DNA of 38,206 nt from Gemmatimonadota bacterium. Lineage in GTDB: Bacteria > Gemmatimonadota > Gemmatimonadetes > Gemmatimonadales > Gemmatimonadaceae. Where the stretch lies: positions 1-38,206 of the forward strand of contig JACQBG010000017.1 in assembly GCA_016194585.1 (NCBI GenBank). Reading direction: 5' to 3'. Made by a program: the position numbers and the translations under genes. Below, in pieces: positions 15,106-23,604 of this stretch (its first letter is position 1; every line of letters starts with the position of its first letter). The notes below the pieces were generated by a model. It saw only the letters and a list, made by a program, of their open reading frames with translations, made no database searches and had not been told where the DNA came from.

Positions 15106-17150
15106 GTCGTTCTCCGGGAGGGAGCCTTGACGTGACAGCTTTCACATGCGCCCGAGAGTGGCCGGTACAGGACGCGCCCCTTGGGGTCGCGGCGGTGGCA
15201 ACCGGCACAGGGCGTCTTCTCGTGCGCGCCGGTGAGCGCGAACGACGCATCGCGGGTGTGGTCGAACCGGGTGGCGGGCGCCCAGCCGGCGGCGCCATGG
15301 CACCCCTCGCACGCGCCCTGGTCCTTGCGTGCGGCGAACTGGTCGCCGTGCGGCGACTCATGGCACGTCGCGCAGCGGTCGCGATGCTGGACGAACGGCA
15401 GCGCCGCCATGCGGAGGGGCGCCGCGATGAGCGACGACGTCGCGGCGGGCGCCTTCATCTCGTCGTGGCAGGCGACGCACGGCGTCGCCCGGTGCGCGCC
15501 ATCGAGCGGAAAGGCGAATGCGGCGTGCGCGGCCGTCGTGATCGTGGACGGGCGGAACGCCGTCGCGTCGTGGCAGCCGCGGCATCCCGTCGCCTGCGCC
15601 CGGGCGCCGGCGGTGCTGTACCGCCCGGCGTGCGGGTCGGCGTGGCACGACTCGCACGCGGTCTCGTTCAGCGAGAGCGCGACCTTCGCCGTGCCGAGCG
15701 ACGCGTGCGCGAGCGGGGGCAACCCGCGGCGCGACGCCGCATGGCATGCGGCGCAGGGCACGGCCGCATGGCGTCCCTCGAGCGGGAGCTTCAAGGCGGC
15801 GTGACGCGCCGCGGAGAACGTGCTGGGCTTCCACCCCGCATCGTCGTGACACGCCTCGCACGTGCCCTTGCCGAGGCTCGCCGCGGTCTGTCCGCCGTGC
15901 GCGTCGGCGTGGCAGGACGCGCAGTTCGCGAAGGCGACCCGGAGGCGCACGACTTTGGCGCTGCGCGCGAGCGCCGCAGTGGCCGGTTCGAGTGCCGGCG
16001 TCGCACCGCGCGTCGCGGCCCGCGCCGGCACCGCGGTGTGGCACTGTGCACACTTCACCGCCTCGTGCTTGCCGTGCAGCACGAACCTGGCCGACCGATG
16101 CCGGGCGACGGTGAACGTCGACGGCGCGAAGCCGCCCACCGTGTGGCACGCCGCGCAGTCGGCCGGCTTGCCGGCGAGCGTCCCCTCGCCCTGATGCGCG
16201 TCGGCGTGGCACGAGCCGCAGGTCGCGAACGGCGGGTTCTTCTTGAGCGACGGACCGTGGCACGCCTCGCACTTCACCTCGCGGTGTTTCCCCTCGAGCG
16301 CGTAGCGCGTGCGCCCGTGGTCGAACTCCTTGCGGTCGATCACGAGGAAGCCGCGCGTCACGTGGCAGTCGCCGCACTTCGGCGAGAGCCGCCCCTTGTG
16401 TGGGTCGGCGTGGCAGTCGGAGCACTCCTTGTGGCTCACCGGCTTGAACAGCGGCTCCAGCTTGCCCTCGGCGTTGGGCTGGACCTTCAGCCGCGTCGCG
16501 AGGTGGCACTTGTCGCACTCGACGTCGGCGTGCTTGCCGGTGAGCGGATAGTCGGACTTGTCGTGATCGAACTTCGGCGCCGGCTTCCACCCCTTGGCGT
16601 CGTGGCACTTGTCGCACGATTCGCCGAGCGAGTTCTTGTGCACGTCGTCGGCGCGGTGGCAGCTGGCGCACCTCGTCTCGAGCCCGAGCCAGCCGGGCGC
16701 GTGGTCCTTTCGCGCCGTGAGGGACGCGGCCGGCGACACGCGGAATGCGTTGGTGTGGCACTTCTCGCACTTCACGTTCGCGTGCTTCCCCTCGAGCGAC
16801 CAGCCGGCACGCGTGTGGTCGAACTTCGCGGCCGAACCCTCGGGCCACGCGACGAGCGCGAACTTCACGCCCGCGTGGTCGGGGTGGCAGCTCGCGCACG
16901 TCTTCGCGCCGGGCTTCGCCTCCTTCGCGTGCAGCCCGCGCCCCCGGTCGATGCTCCACGCCACGTCCTTGTGGCAGGCCAGACAGAGCTGCGCCATCGG
17001 CTCCTTCCTCAGGCCGTGGCACTTCACGCAATTGCCCGCACCCTCGAGGTCGGCGTGCGCCCGGGCGAGCGGTCCGGGCGAGATCTGCCCGGACGCGACC
17101 GTCGTACAGAGTGCCAGCATCGGCACGGCCATCCAGCGCGTCCCTCTCAT
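15102..17150 (-). CDS. Exported 23-haem c-type cytochrome
   Basis: 682 residues from the ATG at 17150, which overlaps the stop of the oxidoreductase gene (ATGA). A signal peptide (MAVPMLALCTTVASGQ) is followed by 23 CxxCH motifs. The pattern is less regular than in the 31-haem protein, but the same auxiliary His occur (FDHT, LEGKH, DPHKG, DAHQG), consistent with bis-His haems. The Lys-rich first half (CEKCH, CDKCH) differs from the Ala-rich second half, suggesting fusion or duplication of two modules. By order in the operon it is a plausible periplasmic relay between the membrane oxidoreductase and the 31-haem protein. Confidence 0.93.
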   Translation of the reverse strand: MRGTRWMAVPMLALCTTVASGQISPGPLARAHADLEGAGNCVKCHGLRKEPMAQLCLACHKDVAWSIDRGRGLHAKEAKPGAKTCASCHPDHAGVKFALVAWPEGSAAKFDHTRAGWSLEGKHANVKCEKCHTNAFRVSPAASLTARKDHAPGWLGLETRCASCHRADDVHKNSLGESCDKCHDAKGWKPAPKFDHDKSDYPLTGKHADVECDKCHLATRLKVQPNAEGKLEPLFKPVSHKECSDCHADPHKGRLSPKCGDCHVTRGFLVIDRKEFDHGRTRYALEGKHREVKCEACHGPSLKKNPPFATCGSCHADAHQGEGTLAGKPADCAACHTVGGFAPSTFTVARHRSARFVLHGKHEAVKCAQCHTAVPARAATRGATPALEPATAALARSAKVVRLRVAFANCASCHADAHGGQTAASLGKGTCEACHDDAGWKPSTFSAARHAALKLPLEGRHAAVPCAACHAASRRGLPPLAHASLGTAKVALSLNETACESCHADPHAGRYSTAGARAQATGCRGCHDATAFRPSTITTAAHAAFAFPLDGAHRATPCVACHDEMKAPAATSSLIAAPLRMAALPFVQHRDRCATCHESPHGDQFAARKDQGACEGCHGAAGWAPATRFDHTRDASFALTGAHEKTPCAGCHRRDPKGRVLYRPLSGACESCHVKAPSRRTT

Positions 17151-18583
17151 CCCGTCGCGGCCTGCGGCGGCATCGGCACGTCCTTCTCCACGATCCGCAC
17201 GCCGATGCGCTCGAGGAACGCGTACGGCGCGTCCCCTCCGATGCGCACTACGACGTCGTCGTTCGGCACGATCGTCGTCTCGTCGCCCAGCTGGAGCACG
17301 GCGACGTCGTGGCGGATCTCGCGCACGACGCTGCCGAAGATCGCGCGCACGCGGCCGCTCTCGAGGAGCGTCGCGATCTTCGCGCGGTTGCGGTCCTTCA
17401 CGCGGCTGAACGTCTCGCCGCGGTACGACAGCGTGACCTCGGTGTCCTTCTGGTTGGCGAGGCCGAGCACGCTCTCGATGGCGCTGTCGCCACCACCCAC
17501 GACGAGCACGCGGCGTCCGGCGAACGCCTCCATCTCGACGATGTCGTAGAACACCTTGTCGAGCTCCTCGCCGGGAACGCCGAGGCGGCGCGGCGTGCCG
17601 CGCCGCCCCATCGCCAGCACGACGCGACGCGCGCGATGCACGCCCGCCGAGGTCTGCAGGCGGAACACCCCGTCGGCGCGGATGACCTGCTCGACGCGTT
17701 CCCCCGTTCGCACCTGCAGCCCCGTGTTGGCGACGATCGTCTCCCACACCTGCAGCAGCGTCTCCTTCGATGCGTCGGCGATCCACAGGTCGCCGTACAA
17801 CGGGATCGACACGGGTTCGGCGAGCAGCAGCTTGTGCCGCGGATACTTGCGCACCGTGTCGGAGAGCGATCCCTGCTCGATCACGACATAGCTGAGCCCG
17901 CGGCGCAGCGCCTCGAGTCCCGCGCTGAGTCCTGCCGGTCCGGAGCCGACGATCGCGACGTCCACCACATCGGCGTCGCCGTCGGGGCGTTCGGCACCCG
18001 GCTCGAGCGCCTTCACCACCGCCTCGATCGCCATCTTCCCTTCGTTGATGGCGTTCTTGATGAGGCCGCGGCCGCCCAGTTCGCCGACGATGTACAACCC
18101 GGGCACGTTCGTCTCGAACTCGCTGTTCGTGAGCGGCACCTGCACGCGGTTCACGGCGGTGCCCGTCGTCACCGAGATCGCACCCACCGGGCAGCCGCGC
18201 ACGCATTCGCCGTGTCCCTTGCAGAGCGCATCGTCGACGACCGCCAACTTGCCCCGCAGCGTGATGGCGCCCGGCTCGGGACAGGCATCGACGCAGGTGC
18301 CGCACCCCACGCACATGTCGGCGCGCACCATCGCGCGCGGCACGCCCCCCGCCGCCGCGCCCGGCGCCGACGTCGGCGCCTGCGTGAGTTCGAAGATCTG
18401 CTGCGGCACGCCGCATCCCGGGCAGAACGTCGAACCCTTCGGCACGAGCGCCTTGCACCGCGGGCACGGCGTGCCGCGCACGACGGCCGTCACCGTCGGC
18501 GCCGACGGCGTGCCGCGCGAGCGCAGGTGCAGCCACACCATCAGCGCCGTGAGCGCGAAGAAGCCGAGCGTCGTCGTGAGCAT
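17147..18583 (-). CDS. Membrane-anchored ferredoxin/flavin NAD(P)H oxidoreductase
   Basis: 478 residues. Domains in order: one membrane helix (2-20); a zinc-ribbon (Cys40, 43, 54, 57); a two-cluster ferredoxin domain with CVGCGTCVDACP (91-102) and CKGHGECVRGCP (121-132), the second having His124 where Cys is usual; a segment TNVPGLYIVGELGGRGLIKN (158-177) resembling the FAD-closing motif of thioredoxin reductases; then a full FAD/NAD(P)H module with GSGPAG (213-218) and GGGDSA (363-368). No thioredoxin-type CxxC is present, so electrons probably pass to the Fe-S clusters. It would take electrons from NAD(P)H to the membrane cytochrome or multihaem proteins. Six bases separate it from the cytochrome b-like gene. 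Confidence 0.88.
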   Translation of the reverse strand: MLTTTLGFFALTALMVWLHLRSRGTPSAPTVTAVVRGTPCPRCKALVPKGSTFCPGCGVPQQIFELTQAPTSAPGAAAGGVPRAMVRADMCVGCGTCVDACPEPGAITLRGKLAVVDDALCKGHGECVRGCPVGAISVTTGTAVNRVQVPLTNSEFETNVPGLYIVGELGGRGLIKNAINEGKMAIEAVVKALEPGAERPDGDADVVDVAIVGSGPAGLSAGLEALRRGLSYVVIEQGSLSDTVRKYPRHKLLLAEPVSIPLYGDLWIADASKETLLQVWETIVANTGLQVRTGERVEQVIRADGVFRLQTSAGVHRARRVVLAMGRRGTPRRLGVPGEELDKVFYDIVEMEAFAGRRVLVVGGGDSAIESVLGLANQKDTEVTLSYRGETFSRVKDRNRAKIATLLESGRVRAIFGSVVREIRHDVAVLQLGDETTIVPNDDVVVRIGGDAPYAFLERIGVRIVEKDVPMPPQAATG

Positions 18584-18589
18584 CGCCGC

Positions 18590-19684
18590 CTACCGCAGCC
18601 AGGTCGCGCCGACGGCGACGACGACCACCACGTGGATGACGACGGCGACGAGCGCGGTGATGGCGAACGGCCGGTGCGCCACGTGCCAGTAGCGGAACAC
18701 GCGGTGCGTCGCCTCGAGCATCCGCGTCTGCTGCGTGAGCGACATCTCGCGGTCGGCGAGCCGCACCGCGTCGCGCAGCGCCGCGCGGCCGATCGGGTGG
18801 CCGTCGGGCGACGCCGCGGCCCACCGCCGGCGCAGGTCACGCGAGCGCTTCCACCGCATGAGGTCGTTGGTGAGGAGGCGGCCGAGCACCCGGAGCGGGT
18901 TCTCGTTCGCTCCCGAGTCGTCGGAGACCGTGAGCAGCTCCTCGACGGCGTTCACGCTCGTCCCGGTCGCCTCGGCGAGTCGCACGATCAGCTCGCGCCG
19001 CTGCGCCGCCACTTCGTCGCGCGTCAGCTCGACGCCGCTCTTCGCGCGCGGGATGCGCACGTAGAGGTAGCGCCCCACGATGCCGCTCGCGCAGACGATG
19101 AGCATCGCCGCGAGCCCGAGCCCGATGACGCCGTCGGAACGCCACGCGGCGTGGATGGCGAGGAGCAGCGGGAGCGCCATCGCCGTCGTCACGTGCACGT
19201 CGAGCCACTTGCCCACCGAGCCGGTGAAGGCGAGCGCCTTCCACTTCTTGCGCAGCGGGTAGAGCCAGAGGAACACGAACACGAGGAGCGCGATGAGTCC
19301 GGCGCTCTGGCCGATGTACCCCGACGGGCGGAGCCACGCGTGCCACGGGTGCCGCACCCGTTCGCCGAGGTCGGCGAAGTAGTACTGGGCCCCGCCGATG
19401 TTGATGGCGAGGAGCGGCAGCACGATCAGCGTCAGCGCGAGCCCGCCGCGGCTGCCCTTCGCCGGCTCGGCCTTCGGAGCGCCCGCCCGCATGGGCGCGC
19501 GCGGTGGCTGGGGCGCGCGGTGAGGCTGAGGAACGCGCGACGCGTCGCCCGCCCCTGCATCGTCGGGACGATGAGGGAGGGGATGCGTGTGCGCTGAGGC
19601 TGCCGACGAGACTGATGGGTGCGGCAGAGGTACCCGCGGCGGCTGAATAGCCGTCCCGGCATGGGCCGTGCTCTGAGATGTCAT
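18590..19684 (-). CDS. Cytochrome b-like integral membrane protein
   Basis: 364 residues. Residues 1-80 are a Pro/His/Ala-rich cytosolic stretch; an in-frame Met65 is an alternative start. Five hydrophobic helices follow (about 81-102, 123-143, 162-181, 185-208 and 341-362). His164 and His178 are 14 apart in one helix, and His334, His337 and His351 sit at and in the last helix, a pattern suited to haem b ligation. Residues 210-330 form a soluble, charged domain. It is the first gene of the operon and would exchange electrons between quinone or the flavoprotein and the exported cytochromes. I do not recognise a named family, and the haem assignment is inference. Confidence 0.75.
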   Translation of the reverse strand: MTSQSTAHAGTAIQPPRVPLPHPSVSSAASAHTHPLPHRPDDAGAGDASRVPQPHRAPQPPRAPMRAGAPKAEPAKGSRGGLALTLIVLPLLAINIGGAQYYFADLGERVRHPWHAWLRPSGYIGQSAGLIALLVFVFLWLYPLRKKWKALAFTGSVGKWLDVHVTTAMALPLLLAIHAAWRSDGVIGLGLAAMLIVCASGIVGRYLYVRIPRAKSGVELTRDEVAAQRRELIVRLAEATGTSVNAVEELLTVSDDSGANENPLRVLGRLLTNDLMRWKRSRDLRRRWAAASPDGHPIGRAALRDAVRLADREMSLTQQTRMLEATHRVFRYWHVAHRPFAITALVAVVIHVVVVVAVGATWLR

Positions 19685-19836
19685 GCGATGTGCGAGGGAA
19701 GTTCGTGCTCTCGCGGCGAATCTTGCCGACGGCGCGCGTGGCTGAACTCAGCACAGGGGCCACAGAAGTGGCTTCACGCACGCCCGCGCTTCGCGAGGCG
19801 TCGAGGGGCAAGATCACGCCAGGCAACAGGTGACGC

Positions 19837-19852
19837 GGTGACGTACGTCACC
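19837..19852. promoter_or_regulatory. Perfect palindrome with CRP/FNR-type layout
   Basis: GGTGACGTACGTCACC is a perfect 16-base palindrome of the form GTGA-N6-TCAC, the layout of CRP/FNR-family operators. It lies 153 bases upstream of the cytochrome operon and 178 bases upstream of the DinB-like gene, in their shared divergent promoter region. A redox-responsive regulator would fit the cytochrome operon; the regulator is unknown. Confidence 0.5.
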
Positions 19853-19893
19853 AAAGCCGCCCCCGATATCACGTTGGCGTGTAACGAGTTAGC

Positions 19894-19907
19894 TGTAACC
19901 GGTTACA
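19894..19907. promoter_or_regulatory. Second perfect palindrome, LacI/GntR-like operator
   Basis: TGTAACCGGTTACA is a perfect 14-base palindrome with the central CCGG and flanks seen in LacI-type operators. TGTAAC also occurs at 19880-19885, 14 bases upstream, as a possible extra half-site. The rest of the 345-base divergent intergenic region (19685-20029) holds no gene I can support. Confidence 0.45.
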
Positions 19908-20029
19908 CGGCTAGCGTGCCGTTACCTCGCCGACTGACACTCGTCCGCGCGCGTGTCTCAACAGAACCGGTTGCGCGCGCGCCGCGCGGCGCGCTTTCGC
20001 GGACCCCGCCGTCGCCGCAACTTTCCGCC

Positions 20030-20569
20030 ATGACGAATATCGATACCGCCTTCGGTCGCCCGCACGACGACGAATACGCCCCGTTCTACGCCGGTTATGT
20101 CGGGCTCGTCCCCGCCGGCGACGTGCGCCACCATCTGCGCGCGCAACTGCAGGAGACGCTCGCGACACTCACCGGCGTCACCGACGCCGTCGCCAACAAG
20201 GCCTACGGCCCGGGCAAATGGACGCTGAAGGAGGTCGTCGGCCACATGAGCGACGCCGAACGCGTCTTCGCGTACCGCCTGCTGCGCATCGCCCGCGCCG
20301 ACGCGACGCCGCTCTCCGCGTTCGACGAGAACGCATGGGTCCCGGCGTCCGGCGCCGGCGACCGCTCGCTCGACAACCTGCTGCTCGAGTTCGTCGCCGT
20401 GCGCTTCGCGACGTCGGCGCTGCTCGATTCACTCTCGCCCGACGCGTGGGTGCGCCGCGGCACGGCGAGCGGGAAGTCCATCTCGGTGCGGGCGCTCGCG
20501 TACATCGCGGCGGGGCACGAGCGGCATCACGTGCGGATCTTGCGGGAGCGATATTTGGGGAACGGCTGA
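20030..20569 (+). CDS. DinB/YfiT-family four-helix metalloprotein
   Basis: 179 residues. The DinB fold is supported by the helical layout and the metal-binding His: KWTLKEVVGHMSDAERVF (around residue 73) and the C-terminal AYIAAGHERHHVRIL with two further His. DinB-like proteins include thiol transferases that use bacillithiol, mycothiol or glutathione. The start at 20030 is chosen because MTNIDTAFGRP begins a conserved-looking N-terminus; the open frame extends upstream through the operator region, which is unlikely to be coding. No thiol-biosynthesis gene is nearby, so the co-substrate is unknown. Confidence 0.85.
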   Translation: MTNIDTAFGRPHDDEYAPFYAGYVGLVPAGDVRHHLRAQLQETLATLTGVTDAVANKAYGPGKWTLKEVVGHMSDAERVFAYRLLRIARADATPLSAFDENAWVPASGAGDRSLDNLLLEFVAVRFATSALLDSLSPDAWVRRGTASGKSISVRALAYIAAGHERHHVRILRERYLGNG

Positions 20570-20579
20570 GGGGGAGGGG

Positions 20580-20750
20580 GAGGGAAAGGGGGAGGGGGAG
20601 GGGGAGGGGCTCACTACAGGGGGAGCCGACAGATGAGGAGGGCTCAGGGAGAGGGCGGGGTGAGCACTTCGCTCCCCCGCGTCGTCCCTGAGCCCTCTCT
20701 CGCTGTAGCCTGTGTCCTGCCGTCGACCCGCCCCCCTCCCCCTTTCCCTC
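20580..20750. repeat. Nested inverted repeat with G-tract/C-tract arms
   Basis: An outer perfect 19-base inverted repeat (GAGGGAAAGGGGGAGGGGG at 20580-20598, its complement at 20732-20750) encloses an inner 13-base one (GAGGGCTCAGGGA at 20638-20650, complement at 20685-20697). The inner one is itself capped by a GC-rich stem (20655-20680). It fills the gap between two convergent genes. The G tracts (20570-20609) contain more than four runs of four or more G, a G-quadruplex motif. Confidence 0.75.
20638..20697. terminator. Strong hairpin between convergent genes
   Basis: The inner arms of the nested repeat form a long stem between the stop of the DinB-like gene (20569) and the stop of lpdA (20770). 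It probably terminates transcription from both sides, though it lacks a U tract. Confidence 0.5.
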
Positions 20751-20769
20751 TCAACTCCCCCTATGCAGT

Positions 20770-22179
20770 TCAGATATGAATGGCGCGACCACTCACCGCC
20801 AACCCCGCCTCTTTGACCGCCTCCGACAGCGTCGGATGCGAGTGCACCGTGATGCCGATGTCCTCGCTCGTGCCGCGCACTTCCATCGCGAGCACGACCT
20901 CGGTGAGCAAGTCGCTCGCGTTCGCGCCGATGATGTGGCAGCCGAGGATCTCATCCGTCTGCGCGTCGGCGACGAACTTCACGAACCCGCTCGTCTCCGC
21001 CATCGTGCGCGCGCGGCCGTTCGCACTGAACGGGAACTTCCCCGTCTTGTAGGCGCGCCCGCTCGCCTTCACTTCGCTCTCCGTGAGCCCCACCGTCGCG
21101 ATCTCGGGCCACGTGTACACGATGCCGGGCATGTTGTGGTAATGCATGTGCACGGGCTTGCCGGCGATCACCTCGGCGGCGATCACGCCCTCTTCCTCCG
21201 CCTTGTGGGCGAGGAGCTTTCCCCCGACCGCGTCGCCGATGGCGTACACGTTCGGGAGGTTCGTGCGCATCCGGTCGTCCACCGCGATCTCGCCGCGCGC
21301 GCCGAGCGTGAGGCCGAGCGCGGCCGCGTCGATGCCGTAGAGTGACGGCTTGCGGCCGACCGAGACGAGCACGTAATCCCCCTCGAGCGTCTCCGCGGCG
21401 CCGTCCCTTTCGATGTCGACGAACACCTTCGTCCCCTCGCGGCGCCCACCCGTGACCTTCGTGCCGGCGCGGATGTCGAGCCCCTGCTTGCGGAAGATGC
21501 GGTCGGCCTCCTTCACGATGTCGTCGTCGTTGCCGGGGAGGATCGTCGGCGCGTACTCGACGACCGTCACCCGCGCGCCGAGCCGGCGCCACACCGATCC
21601 GAGCTCGAGCCCGATCACGCCGCCGCCGATGACGATCAGGTGCTTCGGCACTTCGGGGATCGTCAGCGCGCCGACGTTCGAGAGCACGCGCTCCTCGTCG
21701 AACGGGAAGAACGGCAACGTGCTCGGCACGGACCCCGTCGCGATGATGACGTGGCGCGGCTGATACGTGATCACGCCGTCGTCGTTCCCCTTCACCTGCA
21801 CGACGTTCCCCGGTTTGAGCGTCGCCCAGCCGCGCGCCCACGTGACCTTGTTCTTCTTGAACAGGAACTCGACGCCCTTGCAGTTGGCGGCGACGACGTC
21901 GTCCTTGCGCTTCATCATCTGCGCGAGGTTCAGCGTCACGCCCCCCACCGAGAAGCCGTGCTCCTCGGCGTGGAGTCGCGTGAACTCGAAGTGCTCGCTG
22001 CTCTGGAGCAGCGCCTTCGACGGGATGCACCCGACGTTCACGCAGGTGCCGCCGAGCGTGCGGTCGCCCTCGACGCAGACGACGGTGAGTCCGAGTTGCG
22101 CGGCGCGGATGGCGGCGACGTAGCCGCCCGGGCCGCCGCCGATGACGAGCACGTCGGGGGTGAGCGCGGGAGTGGTCAC
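20770..22179 (-). CDS. lpdA: Dihydrolipoyl dehydrogenase (E3)
   Basis: 469 residues, normal length. E3 reoxidises dihydrolipoamide of 2-oxoacid dehydrogenase complexes, passing electrons through FAD to NAD+. Features: N-terminal FAD motif GGGPGG (14-19), redox disulfide GGTCVNVGCIPSK (Cys46, Cys51), NAD motif VIGGGVIGLELGS near residue 180, FAD-closing NVYAIGDAVGG near 310, and the C-terminal catalytic HSHPTLSEAVKEA. It starts with GTG, supported by AAGGA three bases upstream. It follows sucB after 35 bases and is very likely co-transcribed with it. Confidence 0.97.
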   Translation of the reverse strand: MTTPALTPDVLVIGGGPGGYVAAIRAAQLGLTVVCVEGDRTLGGTCVNVGCIPSKALLQSSEHFEFTRLHAEEHGFSVGGVTLNLAQMMKRKDDVVAANCKGVEFLFKKNKVTWARGWATLKPGNVVQVKGNDDGVITYQPRHVIIATGSVPSTLPFFPFDEERVLSNVGALTIPEVPKHLIVIGGGVIGLELGSVWRRLGARVTVVEYAPTILPGNDDDIVKEADRIFRKQGLDIRAGTKVTGGRREGTKVFVDIERDGAAETLEGDYVLVSVGRKPSLYGIDAAALGLTLGARGEIAVDDRMRTNLPNVYAIGDAVGGKLLAHKAEEEGVIAAEVIAGKPVHMHYHNMPGIVYTWPEIATVGLTESEVKASGRAYKTGKFPFSANGRARTMAETSGFVKFVADAQTDEILGCHIIGANASDLLTEVVLAMEVRGTSEDIGITVHSHPTLSEAVKEAGLAVSGRAIHI

Positions 22180-22214
22180 GGGTCCTTCGTGTTGGAGGAG
22201 CGGGAGCGCCCGGC

Positions 22215-23495
22215 TCAGTCGATGAGCATCGAGGCCGGGTCTTCCATGAGCTCCTTGAGCTTCACGAGGAAGAGCACGGCCTGCTGTCCGTCGATGATGC
22301 GGTGGTCGTACGACAGCGCGACGTACATCATCGGCCGGATGACGACCTGGCCGTTGACGGCCACGGGGCGGTCCTGCGTCTTGTGCAGGCCGAGGATGCC
22401 GACCTGCGGGTAGTTGATGATCGGCGTCGAGAGGAGCGACCCGAACACGCCGCCATTGGTGATGGTGAACGTGCCGCCGGTGAGGTCGTCCATCGAGAGC
22501 TTGCCGTCGCGGGCGCGCTTGGCGACGGCGGCGATCTCGCGCGAGATGCCGAGGATGCCGAGCTGGTCGGCGTCCTTGATGTTCGGCACGACGAGCCCGG
22601 CCTCGCTGGCGACGGCGATGCCGAGGTTCACGTAGTGCTTATATACGATGTGTTCGCCGTCGATCTGCGCGTTCACGGTGGGGAACGCCTTGAGCGCCAT
22701 CACCGACGCCTTGGCGAAGAAGGGCATGAAGCTGAGCTTCACGCCGTGCTCCTTCTCGACCTTCTCCTTCATCCGTTCGCGCAGGGCCGAGATCGCGCTC
22801 ATGTCGATCTCGTTGAACGTCGTGAGGTGCGCGGTGGCGTGCTGCGCCTGCAGCAGGTTCTCGGCGATGCGCTTGCGGCGCGTCGTCATCTTCTCGCGCG
22901 TCTCGCGCACGCCGGCGGCGGGCGCGGGGCGGGGCGGGGCGGGGATGGCGGGCACCGCGGCGGACGGCCGCACGAGTGGCGCGGCTGGCGCGGCCGGGAC
23001 AGCCGGCGCGGACGAAGCGGACGACGCGGCGACCACGTCGGGCTTGCTCACGATGCCGCCGCGGCCGGTACCGGCGATGGCGCCGAGGTTCACGCCGGTC
23101 TCGTCGGCGAGGCGGCGCGCGGACGGCGTGCTGCGCACGTCGGCGGCGGGAGTCGCCGGAGCGGCCGGAGGCTGTGCCGTCGCAGCGGTTGCCGCCCCCA
23201 CAGTCGGCGCGGCGGCGGCGGCTGGGCCTGCGGCCGGCGCGGCAGTGGCGATCGCGCCGGCGGCATCGTTCAGTTCGCCGAGCAGGTCGTCGACGGCCAC
23301 GACGTCGCCGTCGTGTTTGGCCCGCGAAGCGAGCACCCCGGCTTTGAGGGCGGGGACTTCGACCGTAATCTTATCCGTCTCGAGTTCGACGAGCGTTTCG
23401 CCCGCAGCCACCGCGTCGCCTTCCCTCTTGAGCCAGCGCGAGACGGTAGCTTCGGTGATCGATTCGCCGAGCGGCGGGACTTTGATCGAAATCAT
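22215..23495 (-). CDS. sucB: Dihydrolipoamide succinyltransferase (E2 of 2-oxoglutarate dehydrogenase)
   Basis: 426 residues. One N-terminal lipoyl domain carries the lipoylated Lys42 in ETDKITVE. Ala/Pro-rich linkers flank an E3-binding domain (about 112-150: [20 protein letters not shown]). The C-terminal catalytic domain contains [13 protein letters not shown] with the active-site His and Asp. A single lipoyl domain and the [13 protein letters not shown]-type N-terminus favour the succinyltransferase over the acetyltransferase; the exact acyl group is inferred. It is followed by lpdA. The E1 gene is not in the window. No clear Shine-Dalgarno sequence precedes the ATG. Confidence 0.93.
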   Translation of the reverse strand: MISIKVPPLGESITEATVSRWLKREGDAVAAGETLVELETDKITVEVPALKAGVLASRAKHDGDVVAVDDLLGELNDAAGAIATAAPAAGPAAAAAPTVGAATAATAQPPAAPATPAADVRSTPSARRLADETGVNLGAIAGTGRGGIVSKPDVVAASSASSAPAVPAAPAAPLVRPSAAVPAIPAPPRPAPAAGVRETREKMTTRRKRIAENLLQAQHATAHLTTFNEIDMSAISALRERMKEKVEKEHGVKLSFMPFFAKASVMALKAFPTVNAQIDGEHIVYKHYVNLGIAVASEAGLVVPNIKDADQLGILGISREIAAVAKRARDGKLSMDDLTGGTFTITNGGVFGSLLSTPIINYPQVGILGLHKTQDRPVAVNGQVVIRPMMYVALSYDHRIIDGQQAVLFLVKLKELMEDPASMLID

Positions 23496-23604
23496 TAGAT
23501 AGTGCCGGGGGCCGGGGAAGTGAGGGCCCGCGGGCCGGCGCCGGCGGGCAACGCTTCAATATAACCAGCATCTGCCGCCGGATGGCGGCCTCGGAGAACC
23601 GCTC

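Noticed and set aside
12898-15135. Long plus-strand open frame opposite the 31-haem cytochrome
   Set aside because: Composition is almost only Arg, Ala, Val and Gly, without domain motifs; it is an antisense artefact of GC-rich repeated coding DNA.
15102-18824. A continuous minus-strand frame of 1240 codons suggesting a fusion of the 23-haem protein to the oxidoreductase region
   Set aside because: Only the part from 17150 downstream codes CxxCH motifs and begins with a signal peptide. Upstream, the frame is an Arg-rich shadow of the flavoprotein gene.
19808-19821. A sigma-54-like sequence (TGGCGTGATCTTGC on the minus strand) upstream of the cytochrome operon
   Set aside because: The GG and GC elements are separated by nine bases, one short of the required ten, so it does not meet the consensus.
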